A DNA stretch of 32,135 nucleotides from Limnohabitans sp. Rim8 (GCF_945901735.1 NZ_CAMDLM010000036.1:1-32135), one strand, 5' to 3'. Shown: positions 7,132-16,900, counted from the first letter of the stretch. Translations and numbers: made by a program. The notes: generated from the sequence alone by a model not told the origin.

Positions 7132-8832
7132 ATGAACATGTCTTTGAAAGAGGCCAAACAAGGCCAGACCGACGCAGCAGCCCCCATGGTGGTGGATGTG
7201 CTGATCGCAGGCGGTGGACCTTTTGGTTTGATGTTGGCCATTGAGCTGGGGCGTCGTGGGGTGCGGACTTTGTTGGTGGACCCCAAACCGGGCACGGCCT
7301 TCAACCCCCAGGCCAATGCCACGCAGGCCCGCACCATGGAGCATTTCCGGCGGTTGGGCTTTGCCCACGAGATCCGGGCGCAGGGCTTGCCTGCCGACCA
7401 CCCCACCGACATCGCTTATTTCACCCGTTTCACGGGCCATGAACTGGCGCGCTTGCCTTTGCCCACTGCTGCACAAGCCACCCAAGCCATCAAGACGATG
7501 CAAGGCTCGTGGAGCGCGGCCGAGTTGCCGCACCGTGTGTCGCAAAAATTTGTTGAAAAAACCCTGCTCAGCCACGCACAGGCCTGCCCCTCGAACGATT
7601 TGCGCTATGGCTGGGCCTTGAAGCATTTCTCGCAAACCGAGGCCGGTGTGCAGGCGGTGGTGACGCCGGTGGCCGGTGGGGCCGATGTGGCGGTGCACGC
7701 CGCTTACCTGGTGGGGGCCGATGGCGCGCGCAGTGCGGTGCGCCACCAACTGGGCATCGCCTGGGGCGGAACCACCGGCATCAAGCGCGATTTCATGGGC
7801 GGCAAGATGTTTGCGGTGTATTTGCGGGCGCCTGATTTTGACAAGGCATTACCCCACCGCAAAGCCTGGATGTATGTGACGGTGAATGCCCAGCGCCGGG
7901 CTTTCATGGCCTCGGTCGATGGGGGCAGCGAGTTTGCCTTTCATGCGGCAGTGCACGAGGGCGAAGATGCCGATGCCTGGACGCCCGCAGATGCCCAGCG
8001 CATCTTCAACCAGGCCATGGGGCAAGACATTCCCATTGAAGTCTTGTCGGCGGGCACCTGGATGGCGGGGCACGCCTTGGTGGCCAACGCCTTTCAGCAA
8101 GGCCGCGTGTTCATCGGCGGGGATGCTGCACACCTGTTCACGCCCACCGGCGGCCTGGGCTACAACACGGCTGTGGAGGATGCGGTCAATCTGGGCTGGA
8201 AGCTGGCCAGCGTGGTCCGGGGCATCGCGCCTGCGCGCTTGCTGGAGACCTATGCCCAGGAGCGCATGCCTTTGGCGCACCGCAACACCGCTTATGCACG
8301 CCAGTTTGCCGACTCGGTGGGTTTGTTTGCGGCCACCCCTGAATTGGAAGAGGCGTCTGAGCGAGGAGCGCGTTCGCGGCAAATGGCGGCAGATCACCTG
8401 AATGGGCATGTGCGTCTGGAGTTCAACATCCCCGGGGTGACGTTTGGGGGCCGCTACGACGGGTCTGCGATCGTGGTGGCCGATGGCAGCACGCCGCCGC
8501 CCGATGCGGCCAACAGTTACCAAGCCAGTGCCTGCCCCGGCGGGCGTCCGCCGCATGCCTGGTTGGCCGATGGGCGCTCGCTGTATGACACGTTTCACAG
8601 CGAATGGACTTTGTTGCAACTGGGCCCGCAGCCTTTGGATGCCTCGGCATTTTTGGCGGCAGCCAGCCGCTTGGGCATGGACCTGAAGACCGTGTCACAC
8701 AGTGCTGATGAGCTGCTGGCTTTGTATCAGGCACCGTGGGTCTTGATTCGCCCCGACCAAGTGGTGGCCTGGCGTGGCCACGGCGATCAGCAGGCTTTGC
8801 AGGTCTTGCAGCAGGCCATGGGCATCACCTGA
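7132..8832 (+). CDS. FAD-dependent aromatic hydroxylase (phenol/resorcinol 2-monooxygenase type)
   Basis: This is a class A flavoprotein monooxygenase of the PheA/TfdB/MhpA group (566 residues from this start). The Rossmann loop is VLIAGGGPFGLMLAIELG (GGGPFG at 27-32). The DG motif is YLVGADGARSAVR, and the FAD-ribityl GD motif is VFIGGDAAHLFTPTGGLGYN. The C-terminal thioredoxin-like domain typical of this group ends with WVLIRPDQVVAWRG. It should hydroxylate a phenolic ring using NAD(P)H and O2. Beside an intradiol dioxygenase, a resorcinol-to-hydroxyquinol step is the most economical guess. The start is uncertain: TTG at 7096 and ATG at 7138 are also in frame. ATG 7132 is preferred for its GGA nine bases upstream. 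No maleylacetate reductase is in the window. Confidence 0.92.
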   Translation: MNMSLKEAKQGQTDAAAPMVVDVLIAGGGPFGLMLAIELGRRGVRTLLVDPKPGTAFNPQANATQARTMEHFRRLGFAHEIRAQGLPADHPTDIAYFTRFTGHELARLPLPTAAQATQAIKTMQGSWSAAELPHRVSQKFVEKTLLSHAQACPSNDLRYGWALKHFSQTEAGVQAVVTPVAGGADVAVHAAYLVGADGARSAVRHQLGIAWGGTTGIKRDFMGGKMFAVYLRAPDFDKALPHRKAWMYVTVNAQRRAFMASVDGGSEFAFHAAVHEGEDADAWTPADAQRIFNQAMGQDIPIEVLSAGTWMAGHALVANAFQQGRVFIGGDAAHLFTPTGGLGYNTAVEDAVNLGWKLASVVRGIAPARLLETYAQERMPLAHRNTAYARQFADSVGLFAATPELEEASERGARSRQMAADHLNGHVRLEFNIPGVTFGGRYDGSAIVVADGSTPPPDAANSYQASACPGGRPPHAWLADGRSLYDTFHSEWTLLQLGPQPLDASAFLAAASRLGMDLKTVSHSADELLALYQAPWVLIRPDQVVAWRGHGDQQALQVLQQAMGIT

Positions 8833-8870
8833 GGCGATGGGGTAGGCCGTTCAGATCGCGGGGCTGGTCT

Positions 8871-9263
8871 TCAGCTGCGTGCCGCCCACAGCGTGACGGT
8901 GTGCAGGCCCAGCACCGTGAGCGCCAGCGAGCCCAACAGGTGCAAACTGGCCGTGCCTGCCGCCAGCGCAAAGCGGCCTTGCTGCAGCATGGCCACCACC
9001 TCGGCTGAAAAGCTGGAAAACGTGGTGAGTGCCCCTAAAAAGCCAGTGACCAGGGCCAAGCGCCAAACCGGGTCAAGCTCGGGCAGTTGCTGGAACACCC
9101 CCACGCACACGCCCACCAAATAGCCACCGATCAGGTTGGCCGCCAAGGTGCCCCAGGGCAGCAGGCCAGCGCTTGCGGTGCTGGGGTTGAGCCACAGGCC
9201 CAGCTGCCAGCGCGACAGCGCACCCACACAAGCACCCAGGCAAATCGCGATCACCGTGAGCAT
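8871..9263 (-). CDS. crcB: Fluoride efflux channel CrcB/Fluc
   Basis: This four-helix inner-membrane protein has 130 residues, the normal size. Helix 1 has GACVGALSRWQLG and helix 2 has GTLAANLIGGYLVG, with the conserved Asn (N43). Helix 3 carries GFLGALTTFSSFSAE, whose Thr and Phe residues line the fluoride path and the central Na+ site. Fluc proteins work as antiparallel dimers that let toxic fluoride leave the cell. The gene converges with the aromatic hydroxylase, 38 bases apart, and no fluoride riboswitch was recognised upstream. A 17-codon fragment of a second crcB is present at 6056-6106 in the same orientation. Confidence 0.95.
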   Translation of the reverse strand: MLTVIAICLGACVGALSRWQLGLWLNPSTASAGLLPWGTLAANLIGGYLVGVCVGVFQQLPELDPVWRLALVTGFLGALTTFSSFSAEVVAMLQQGRFALAAGTASLHLLGSLALTVLGLHTVTLWAARS

Positions 9264-9297
9264 GGCGTGGGTCCTTTCGGTTTCGGGCTACCGGTTT

Positions 9298-10314
9298 TTA
9301 AAACGGCGGGTCTTCGTCGGTCGCCGTTGCGCCCGTTGCACCAGGCTTGAGGGTCGAATTCACCACCGTGCGCGTTGGGTTCGGCAGGGCCTGATCGGCA
9401 GCCGCTGCGCCCAGTTCCATCTCGCCACCCAGGGCTTCGATCAGGCTGTCAATCAGCGGACCGAGCAAGCCGGTGGACAAGGCCACATCGGCGTCAAAGC
9501 GGTCTTCGGTTTTGTCGGTGCCCGACTCGTCCATCACGCCATCGAGGTACTGCACCTTTTTTAACTGCAGGGTCTCGGTCAGTACAAAGGCCACACGGCC
9601 GTCCCAGCTGAGCGCCAGTTGCGTGGGCAACTTGCCTTCCATCACATGCTTGCGCACGTCGTCGTTGGCCAGGTGGTGGCGGGTGAAGCGCACGCTGGCG
9701 GCGTCTTCGCCGGTGGACTTGAGCACGGTTTCGCGCTCCACGGTCAGGTCGGCGGGCCACTCATCGGGCGTCTGCGCCAAGAGCCACTGGGTCATGGCCG
9801 CTTGTGGCGAGGTCACGGTCTGGATCAAGGACACAGACAAGCCACCCATCACGTTCATCAGCGCCGACATGACTTCGTCGGCTTTGCCTTGGCTGCCTGC
9901 GTTGAGCACCAAACGACGGTTCTCCAGGTCCATCCACACCAGCACGGTGGACTGGCGCGCAAAGGCCTGCGGCAGCAGCGACAACAGAGCGTCGTCCATC
10001 AGGTCGCGCTTTTCTTTTTTGCCAGGCTTGCGGCCAGTGGCCGCTTCGATCTCGGCGACGCGTTCGTCCACCTTGCGGCGCACCACATTGCCGGGCACGG
10101 CCTTGGACTCGATCATCAGTTTCATGATCCACTGACCCGAGACCGATTCGACCAGCGGTCCGTGGGCTTCGCCTCTTGGTGGAATCCAGCCAATCGACTT
10201 GTCCTGGCTGGCGCCACACTCCACAAATTGCACCGGCTCCAGCGCCGCTTGCACATCGGCCAATGCGGGTGCAAAGCCCTCTCCGATGCGGTAAACCATC
10301 ACATTTTTAAACAC
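9298..10314 (-). CDS. rdgC: Recombination-associated protein RdgC
   Basis: RdgC forms a ring around duplex DNA and restrains RecA-driven strand exchange. The protein begins MFKNVMVYRI, like family members, then shows the conserved SIGWIPPRGEAHGPLVESV, the segment RKPGKKEKRDLMDDALLSLLPQAFARQS, and near the end KTEDRFDADVALSTGLLGPLI. GTG at 10314 is chosen as start because AAGGA lies seven bases upstream and the protein then aligns with the family N-terminus; an upstream TTG at 10335 adds seven unlikely residues. At 338 residues it is longer than the enterobacterial protein (about 300). The excess is an Ala/Thr/Pro-rich tail (last 40 residues) ending DEDPPF. It is unrelated in function to its neighbours. 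Confidence 0.95.
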   Translation of the reverse strand: MFKNVMVYRIGEGFAPALADVQAALEPVQFVECGASQDKSIGWIPPRGEAHGPLVESVSGQWIMKLMIESKAVPGNVVRRKVDERVAEIEAATGRKPGKKEKRDLMDDALLSLLPQAFARQSTVLVWMDLENRRLVLNAGSQGKADEVMSALMNVMGGLSVSLIQTVTSPQAAMTQWLLAQTPDEWPADLTVERETVLKSTGEDAASVRFTRHHLANDDVRKHVMEGKLPTQLALSWDGRVAFVLTETLQLKKVQYLDGVMDESGTDKTEDRFDADVALSTGLLGPLIDSLIEALGGEMELGAAAADQALPNPTRTVVNSTLKPGATGATATDEDPPF

Positions 10315-10340
10315 AAACAATTCCTTATCGCCCAAATGAA

Positions 10341-10364
10341 CAACCCGTCCATTGGGACGGGTTG
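10341..10364 (-). terminator. Perfect 10-bp hairpin between the TRAP operon and rdgC
   Basis: CAACCCGTCC and GGACGGGTTG flank a 4-base loop. On the minus strand the stem follows the end of the TRAP permease gene by 29 bases and is followed by TTGTTCATTT, a weak T-rich tail. It therefore probably ends the TRAP transcript before rdgC. A role in the rdgC leader is also possible, since rdgC starts 26 bases further on. Confidence 0.6.
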
Positions 10365-10393
10365 AATCATAGGGGATGAATCGATGCCTACCG

Positions 10394-11695
10394 TCAGAGT
10401 TTCATCTGGGTGGGCAGCCAGGTCACGATGCCCGGCACAAAGTAAATCAGCAGCACAGCCCCCATCATCAGGAAGAACATGGGCATGGAGACGCGGGCGA
10501 TGTAGGGCAGCTGTTTGCCCGTCATGCCTTGCAGCACAAACAGGTTGAAGCCCACAGGGGGTGTGATTTGCGCCATTTCGACCACAAACACGATGAAGAT
10601 GCCAAACCAGATCGGGTCGATGCCCGCTTTTTGCACCGTGGGCATCAACACGCCCATGGTCAACACCACCATCGAAATGCCGTCCAGGAAGCAACCCAGA
10701 ATGATGAAAAACACCATCAAGGCCATGATGAGTTCAAAACGGCTGAGTCCGAGACCACCGATCCATTCGGCCAGGTGGCGTGGCAGGCCGATGTAGCCCA
10801 TGGACAAGGTCAAAAAGGCGGCGCCTGCCAAAATCAAGGCGATCATGCAGTACAGGCGTGTGGCCCCCATCAGGGCGTCTTTGAAAACAGCCCAGCTCAT
10901 GGAGCCCTGCAATGTAGACAGCACCAAGGCGCCGACCACGCCCACGGCCGCAGCTTCGGTGGCGGTGGCAAAGCCGGTGTAGATGGAGCCCAAAACGGCC
11001 GCGATCAAGAGCACCACCGGAATCAGGCTGCTGGACGCTTGCAACTTTTGTACAAAGCTCATGGGGGCGTCGCGAGGTGGGATTTGGTCGGGGTGACGCA
11101 GTGACCAGTAAATGATGTAGCCCGAAAAAAGACCTGCCAGCATCAAGCCCGGCAAGACGCCCGCGATGAAGAGTTGGGCAATGGACACATCGGCCGCTAC
11201 GCCGTACACGATCATGATGATCGAGGGCGGGATCAAGAGGCCCAAGGTGCCTGACCCGGACAGCGTACCAATGACCATGTCTTCGGGGTAGCCGCGTTTT
11301 TGCAGCTCGGGCAAGGTCATCTTGCCAATCGTGGCACAGGTGGCGGCACTCGAGCCGGAGACGGCCGCAAAGATCGCGCAGCCCACCACATTGGTGTGCA
11401 GCAAACGACCCGGCAGCGCCTGCATCCAGGGGGCAAGCCCTTTGAACATGTCCTGACTCAGTCGGGTGCGAAACAAGATTTCGCCCATCCAGATGAACAG
11501 CGGCAAAGCCGTGAGGGTCCAGCTCGAAGCCGAGCCCCAAATCGTCACCGCCATGGCATCGCCCGCGGGACGCGCCGAAAACAGTTGCATGCCGATCCAG
11601 GCCACACCCGAAAGGGTCAAACCGATCCAGACGCCACTGCCCAGAATCAGAAACAAAGTCAGGACCAGCAGTCCCGCGATCATCAAATCATTCAT
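10394..11695 (-). CDS. TRAP transporter large permease subunit (DctM family)
   Basis: The 433-residue polytopic membrane protein has the DctM signature AAVSGSSAATCATIGKMTLP and then SGTLGLLIPPSIIMIVYGV, the paired re-entrant regions that form the transport core, with about twelve hydrophobic segments overall. A second half-repeat carries FLDGISMVVLTMGVLMP and ITPPVGFNLFVLQGM. It moves the solute delivered by the periplasmic receptor, driven by the Na+ gradient. Six bases separate it from the small-subunit gene, so the order on the minus strand is receptor, small permease, large permease, as is common for TRAP operons. Confidence 0.96.
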   Translation of the reverse strand: MNDLMIAGLLVLTLFLILGSGVWIGLTLSGVAWIGMQLFSARPAGDAMAVTIWGSASSWTLTALPLFIWMGEILFRTRLSQDMFKGLAPWMQALPGRLLHTNVVGCAIFAAVSGSSAATCATIGKMTLPELQKRGYPEDMVIGTLSGSGTLGLLIPPSIIMIVYGVAADVSIAQLFIAGVLPGLMLAGLFSGYIIYWSLRHPDQIPPRDAPMSFVQKLQASSSLIPVVLLIAAVLGSIYTGFATATEAAAVGVVGALVLSTLQGSMSWAVFKDALMGATRLYCMIALILAGAAFLTLSMGYIGLPRHLAEWIGGLGLSRFELIMALMVFFIILGCFLDGISMVVLTMGVLMPTVQKAGIDPIWFGIFIVFVVEMAQITPPVGFNLFVLQGMTGKQLPYIARVSMPMFFLMMGAVLLIYFVPGIVTWLPTQMKL

Positions 11696-11701
11696 GGCGG
11701 A

Positions 11702-12211
11702 TCATTCGTTGCGCAGCATTTCGCCGCTTGCAGTGTCTACTCGTTGGCCACGGATTTCCAGTACCAGTTCGTCTACAAAAGCCAGCGCAAAAATCAGCGT
11801 GCCCAGCGCCATGACCAATTGGGGAATCCACAAAGGCGTGGCATCGTTGCCGGTCGAGATGTCGTGAAACTCGATGGACTGCCACACCAGGCGGCAACTG
11901 TAAAAGGCAAAAAGACCTGCCAGCAAACTGGCCAGACCCAGGCTGAAAATCTCCAAGCCTCGGCGTGCACCGCCTTTGAACAAACCCAGCACCAAAGTGA
12001 CGCGGATGTGTTCGCCACGCTTGAGCGTATGGGCCAGCGCCAAAAAGCCAGCGCCAGCCATGAGGTAACCGGCATAAGCATCGGTGCCGGGCACATGGAA
12101 ATGGAGCTGCCGACTCAAGATGGACAGCAGCACCATGAACAAAAGGCCGCACATGCTCAGCGCCGCCAAGGCGGCGGAGCTGGCATAAATCGCGTTCAGC
12201 AGTCGGCGCAT
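11702..12211 (-). CDS. TRAP transporter small permease subunit (DctQ family)
   Basis: This 169-residue protein has four predicted membrane helices: around residues 10-34, 44-62 (GYLMAGAGFLALAHTL), 86-108 and 130-150. The DctQ hallmark is ALAHTLKRGEHIRVTLVLG after helix 2. It pairs with the large subunit to form the membrane complex. Only four bases separate it from the upstream receptor gene and six from the large subunit, indicating one transcript. Confidence 0.93.
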   Translation of the reverse strand: MRRLLNAIYASSAALAALSMCGLLFMVLLSILSRQLHFHVPGTDAYAGYLMAGAGFLALAHTLKRGEHIRVTLVLGLFKGGARRGLEIFSLGLASLLAGLFAFYSCRLVWQSIEFHDISTGNDATPLWIPQLVMALGTLIFALAFVDELVLEIRGQRVDTASGEMLRNE

Positions 12212-12215
12212 GGGT

Positions 12216-13190
12216 TCAACGCTTGTAGGCGTCGACGATGGCCTTGCCTTCAGCGCCTGACTTGTCCAGCCATTCCTTCATGATGGTGTCGCCCACTTTT
12301 TTCATGTCGGCTTTGAGCTGGGCAGAGGGCGGCGCAATCGTCATGCCGTTGGCCTTGAGGATTTCCAAGGTGCTGGTGTTGACCTTGCGAGATTCGGTCC
12401 AGCCCCGGGTTTCAGCCTCTGCAGCGGCTTTGAGCACGGCGTCTTGGGTGGCTTTGTCCAGCGCGTCGAAAGCCTTTTTGTTGGCAATCACCGCGTTTTT
12501 GGGCAACCAGGCTTGCACGTCGTAGTAGAACTTGAGGTGCTCAAACAGCTTGCTGTCTACGCCCGTAGCCCCTGATGTCATGGTGGATTCGACCACGCCC
12601 GTGGCCAAGGCCTGAGAGAACTCGGCCGCTTGCACGGTCACGGGCTGGGCGCCGACCAATTCAGCAATCTTGGCAGTGGTGGGGCTGTAAGCGCGCCACT
12701 TGATGCCCTTGAGGTCAGCCACGCTGTTGATCGGCTTCTTGCTGTAAATGCCCTGTGGGGGCCAGGCCACCGAGTACAAAAGCATCATGCCTTGCTCGGC
12801 CAGTTTTTTCTCCAGCAGCGGCTTTTGCGCTTTGTAGAGTTTCATGGACTCGTCGTAGCTGTCGGCCAGAAAGGGAAGACCATCGGCACCAAAGGGCTGC
12901 CATTCGTTTTGGAAGTTGACCAGCAAGATCTCGCCCAGCTGGGCCTGCCCGCCTTGAACGGCACGCTTGATTTCAGGTGCTTTGAAGAGGGACGCATTCG
13001 CGTGCACCGTGATCTTCAGCTTGCCCGCTGTGGCTTTGTCCACATCGGCTGCAAACTGGATCATGTTGACCGAGTGGAAGTTGGTGGCCGGGTAAGCGGC
13101 AGGCAGGTCCCATTTGGTTTGGGCCGACACGAAGCCGGAGACAGCGAGCAGACCAGCCAGCAGGCTGAGGTGAAGGGCGCGACGTTGCAT
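12216..13190 (-). CDS. TRAP transporter periplasmic substrate-binding protein (DctP family)
   Basis: The 324-residue receptor has a Sec signal peptide cleaved near residue 23 (SGFVSAQ). The mature domain shows the DctP pattern: TVHANASLFKAPEIKRAVQGGQAQLGE, then DLKGIKWRAYSPTTAKIAELVGAQPV, in which R166 is the conserved Arg that binds the ligand carboxylate. The ATG at 13190 has AGGAG seven bases upstream. It leads the TRAP operon and is divergent from a winged-helix regulator and a 5-oxoprolinase/hydantoinase. The ligand is therefore plausibly a cyclic amide acid such as 5-oxoproline or a hydantoin derivative. That ligand is an inference from context only. Confidence 0.95.
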   Translation of the reverse strand: MQRRALHLSLLAGLLAVSGFVSAQTKWDLPAAYPATNFHSVNMIQFAADVDKATAGKLKITVHANASLFKAPEIKRAVQGGQAQLGEILLVNFQNEWQPFGADGLPFLADSYDESMKLYKAQKPLLEKKLAEQGMMLLYSVAWPPQGIYSKKPINSVADLKGIKWRAYSPTTAKIAELVGAQPVTVQAAEFSQALATGVVESTMTSGATGVDSKLFEHLKFYYDVQAWLPKNAVIANKKAFDALDKATQDAVLKAAAEAETRGWTESRKVNTSTLEILKANGMTIAPPSAQLKADMKKVGDTIMKEWLDKSGAEGKAIVDAYKR

Positions 13191-13333
13191 GAGAACTCCT
13201 GTGAATGTGGAATGAACGGTCTAACAGGCCGTGCAAGAAAGGTGCCCGCTTGGCGCGCGCATCGGGTGCATCTGGCTGGGGTTCACTTTAAGCAAGTTGA
13301 GGCGTGGGTGTGATCGGTTTTTTCCCTTAATGT

Positions 13334-13346
13334 CAACAAATTGTTG
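13334..13346. promoter_or_regulatory. Palindrome between the TRAP operon and the divergent regulator
   Basis: CAACAA-A-TTGTTG is a perfect 13-bp palindrome in an AT-rich patch of the 212-base divergent intergenic region. TGTCAACAA at 13331 is echoed by TGTCATCAA 22 bases downstream. This is the best operator candidate for the winged-helix regulator encoded at 13403. Confidence 0.5.
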
Positions 13347-13402
13347 GTAAATTGTCATCAACGGACATAAACTTTGAGTCCTCACTTGTCTGAACACCTC
13401 CA

Positions 13403-13936
13403 ATGCCGCGCAAAAATTCAACTGCCATCGCGAACGCCAACCCCATCGTCTCTTCGGCCCATCTGGTCTCGCCCGACAGCGCCGAGATGAGCGAGTTCGA
13501 GTTCGGCCTGATCGTGGCGGGCAACGCCTTTCACCGCTGGATCATCCACTGCATGTCGGCGGCGGGCCTGAAGGATTTGACGCCGCTGGATGTGCTGGTG
13601 CTGCACCATGTGACGCACCGCGCCCGCGACAAACGCCTGGCCGACATCTGTTTCATCATGAACATCGAAGACACGCATTTGGTGAATTACGCCCTGAAAA
13701 AGCTGCAAGGTTTGGGTGTGGTGATGTCGCAAAAGCATGGCAAAGAGGTCACCTATGCGGCGACCGATTTAGGGCGTGGGTATGTGCAGCGCTACCGTGA
13801 CATCCGTGAGAGCTGCTTGATTGACGCCCTGAAAGCCGACGATGGCCTGAACCGCGACATTGGCGAGTTGGCCCGATTGCTGCGTGTGCTCTCGGGCATG
13901 TACGACCAGGCTGCGCGAGCGGCGGCTTCTTTGTGA
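13403..13936 (+). CDS. Winged-helix (MarR-like) transcriptional regulator
   Basis: This 177-residue protein has a MarR-like winged helix-turn-helix. An N-terminal helix (EFGLIVAGNAFHRWIIHCM) precedes LTPLDVLVLHHVTHRARDKRLADICFIMNIEDTHLVNYALKKLQGLGVV, which contains the recognition helix. The wing KHGKEVTYAATDLGRGYV and a C-terminal dimerisation helix follow. The group is often seen next to hydantoinase/oxoprolinase genes in Burkholderiales, which fits here: the oxoprolinase begins 36 bases downstream on the same strand and the TRAP operon is divergent. It probably controls both. Confidence 0.82.
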   Translation: MPRKNSTAIANANPIVSSAHLVSPDSAEMSEFEFGLIVAGNAFHRWIIHCMSAAGLKDLTPLDVLVLHHVTHRARDKRLADICFIMNIEDTHLVNYALKKLQGLGVVMSQKHGKEVTYAATDLGRGYVQRYRDIRESCLIDALKADDGLNRDIGELARLLRVLSGMYDQAARAAASL

Positions 13937-13972
13937 CCCTGTTTTTTTTGAATCCTGATTGTTGAGCGACTT

Positions 13973-16900
13973 ATGAGCGAATCCCACACCACACCCGCTG
14001 GCAAAAACCGTTGGCAGTTTTGGATCGACCGGGGCGGCACCTTCACCGACGTGGTGGGCAAGCGCCCCGATGGCAGTTTGGTAACGCACAAGCTTTTGAG
14101 CGAAAACCCCGAGCAATACCGCGATGCAGCGGTGGCGGGCATCCGCCATTTGCTGGACCTCAAAGACGGCGAGCGCGTCACGCCCGAGCAGGTCGAGTGC
14201 GTGAAGATGGGCACCACCGTGGCCACCAATGCGCTGCTGGAGCGCAAGGGCGAAGCGACGCTGCTGGTGACCACGCAAGGCTTTGGCGATGCGCTGCGCA
14301 TCGCCTACCAAAACCGCCCGCGTTTGTTTGACCGCCAGATCGTGTTGCCCGAGATGCTCTACAGCGCGGTGGTGGAGGCCCAAGAGCGCGTGACGGTGGA
14401 TGGCGAGGTCTTGCAGCCTTTGGACGAAGCGCATTTGCGCACCCAATTGAAACATTCGCACCAGCAAGGTGTGCGCTCGGTCGCCATTGTGTTCATGCAC
14501 GGCTGGCGGCACACCGCGCACGAGCTGGCTGCGGCGAGGCTGGCGCGTGAGGTGGGCTTCATGCAGGTCAGCACCTCGCACCAGACCAGTCCGATGATGA
14601 AGCTGGTCAGCCGGGGTGACACCACCGTGGTCGATGCGTATTTGTCACCGATTTTGGGGCGCTATGTGAACCAGGTGGCCAGTGAGATGCCGGGCGTGAA
14701 GCTGATGTTCATGCAGTCTTCTGGGGGCCTCACCGACGCGCAGGTGTTCGCGGGTAAGGATGCGATTTTGAGCGGCCCGGCGGGCGGCATCGTGGGCATG
14801 GCCCGCACGGCGCAGTTGGCGGGTCACGACAAGGTGATTGGTTTTGACATGGGCGGCACGTCCACCGATGTGTCGCACTTTGCCGGGCAGTTCGAGCGCG
14901 AGTTTGAGACCCAAGTGGCCGGTGTGCGCATGCGCGCGCCCATGATGAGCATCCACACCGTGGCTGCGGGTGGCGGGTCTTTGCTGGCCTATGACGGTGC
15001 GCGCTTTCGGGTGGGGCCACAAAGCGCGGGGGCTAACCCGGGTCCAGCCAGTTACCGCCGGGGCGGGCCGCTGGCCGTGACCGATGCCAACGTGATGGTG
15101 GGCAAGGTGCAACCGAGGTTTTTCCCATCGGTGTTCGGGCCGGATGCCAACCAGCCGTTGGACGCCGAGGTGGTGCGCGGGCATTTTGCAAAACTGGCCG
15201 CACAAACCGGGCGTGCCGCCGAAGACGTGGCGCATGGCTTCATCCAGATCGCGGTGCAGCAGATGGCCAACGCGATCAAGAAAATATCGGTGGCGCGGGG
15301 CTACGACGTGACGCGCTACACCTTGCAGTGTTTTGGCGGTGCGGGCGGGCAGCACGCCTGTCTGGTGGCCGATGCCTTGGGCATGTCGCAGGTGCTGGTG
15401 CACCCGCTGGCGGGTGTGCTCTCGGCCTACGGCATGGGCCTGGCCGACCAGAACGTGATGCGCGAAGAATCGATTGAAAGGCGTTTGGATGCAGCGGCCA
15501 TGCCTTTGATGGCCGAGCGCTTGCAGACTTTGGGCGAGGCCTCGCGCCAGGCCTTGCTGGCCCAGATGGGCGTGGATGCCGGAGGCACCGACCGCATTGA
15601 ACTGCGCCAGCGCGCGCATTTGCGCTACGAAGGCACCGACTCGGCGCTGGTGGTGCCTTGGGGCGATCAAGCCCAATTGGTGGCCGGTTTTGAAGCCGCG
15701 TACCGCCAGCGCTTTGCATTTTTGATGCAGGGCAAGGCCCTGGTGGTCGAGGCGGTCTCGGTGGAGGCGGTGCTGCCCGGCGATGCGCCCGAAGAAGCCG
15801 TGTTGGCCGTGCACCCGCAGCGCGATGTGCCGCGCCGTGACACGGTGCAGGTCTATGCCGCCAATGCCCAAGGCGTGGCCCAGTGGCAGGGCGCTGCGCT
15901 GGTGGTGCGCGAAGACATGCGCCCCGGCGATGTGATCGACGGCCCAGCCATCATTGCCGAGAAGAACGCCACCACGGTGGTGGAACCCGGCTGGCAAGCG
16001 CGATTGACGGCGCTGGACCATTTGCTCTTGGTGCGCGTGCAAGCGCGTGCGGTGCAGCACGCCGCAGGCACCCAGGCCGATCCGGTGCTGCTGGAGGTGT
16101 TCAACAACCTGTTCATGAACATCGCCGAGCAGATGGGGCTGCAGCTGCAAAACACGGCGTATTCGGTCAATATCAAAGAGCGCTTGGACTTTTCGTGCGC
16201 GCTGTTCAGCACCGAAGGCCATTTGATCGCCAACGCGCCGCACATGCCGGTGCATTTGGGCTCGATGGGCGAGAGCATCCAGACCGTGATCAAGGAGAAC
16301 CAAGGCCGCATGCAGCCGGGCGATGTGTTTGTGCTGAACGACCCGTACCACGGCGGCACGCATTTGCCCGACATCACCGTGATCACGCCGGTGTACCTGG
16401 ACGGTCACTCAGCCCCCGTGTTTTATGTGGGTTCACGCGGACACCACGCCGATGTGGGCGGCTTGACGCCCGGCTCCATGCCACCCTTTTCCACGCGCAT
16501 CGAAGAAGAGGGCGTGCAGATCGACAACGTCAAGCTGGTCGATGCGGGTCACCTGCGCGAGGCCGAGATGGTGGCGCTGCTGCAAAGCGGCGAATACCCT
16601 TCGCGCAACCCTGCGCAAAACATGGCCGACTTGAAGGCGCAAATTGCCGCCAACGAAAAAGGCGTGCAGGAGTTGCGCCGCATGGTCGAGCAGTTTGGTC
16701 TGGACGTGGTGCAGGCCTACATGCGCCATGTGCAGGACAACGCCGAAGAATCGGTGCGCCGCGTCATCACGCGGCTGAAAGACGGTGCATTCACTTTGCC
16801 GCTGGACAACGGGGCGCAGATCCAGGTAGCGGTGCGGGTCAACGCCGCCGAGCGCACGGCCGAGATCGATTTCACCGGCACCAGCGCCCAGCTGCCCAAC

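Noticed and set aside
9264..9297. Fluoride riboswitch upstream of crcB
   Set aside because: Only 34 bases separate crcB from the end of rdgC and no riboswitch core motif is present.
14645..16408. Long minus-strand open frame opposite the oxoprolinase (587 codons)
   Set aside because: It is a typical high-GC antisense shadow: extreme His/Gln/Arg content, no motifs, fully inside a well-supported gene.
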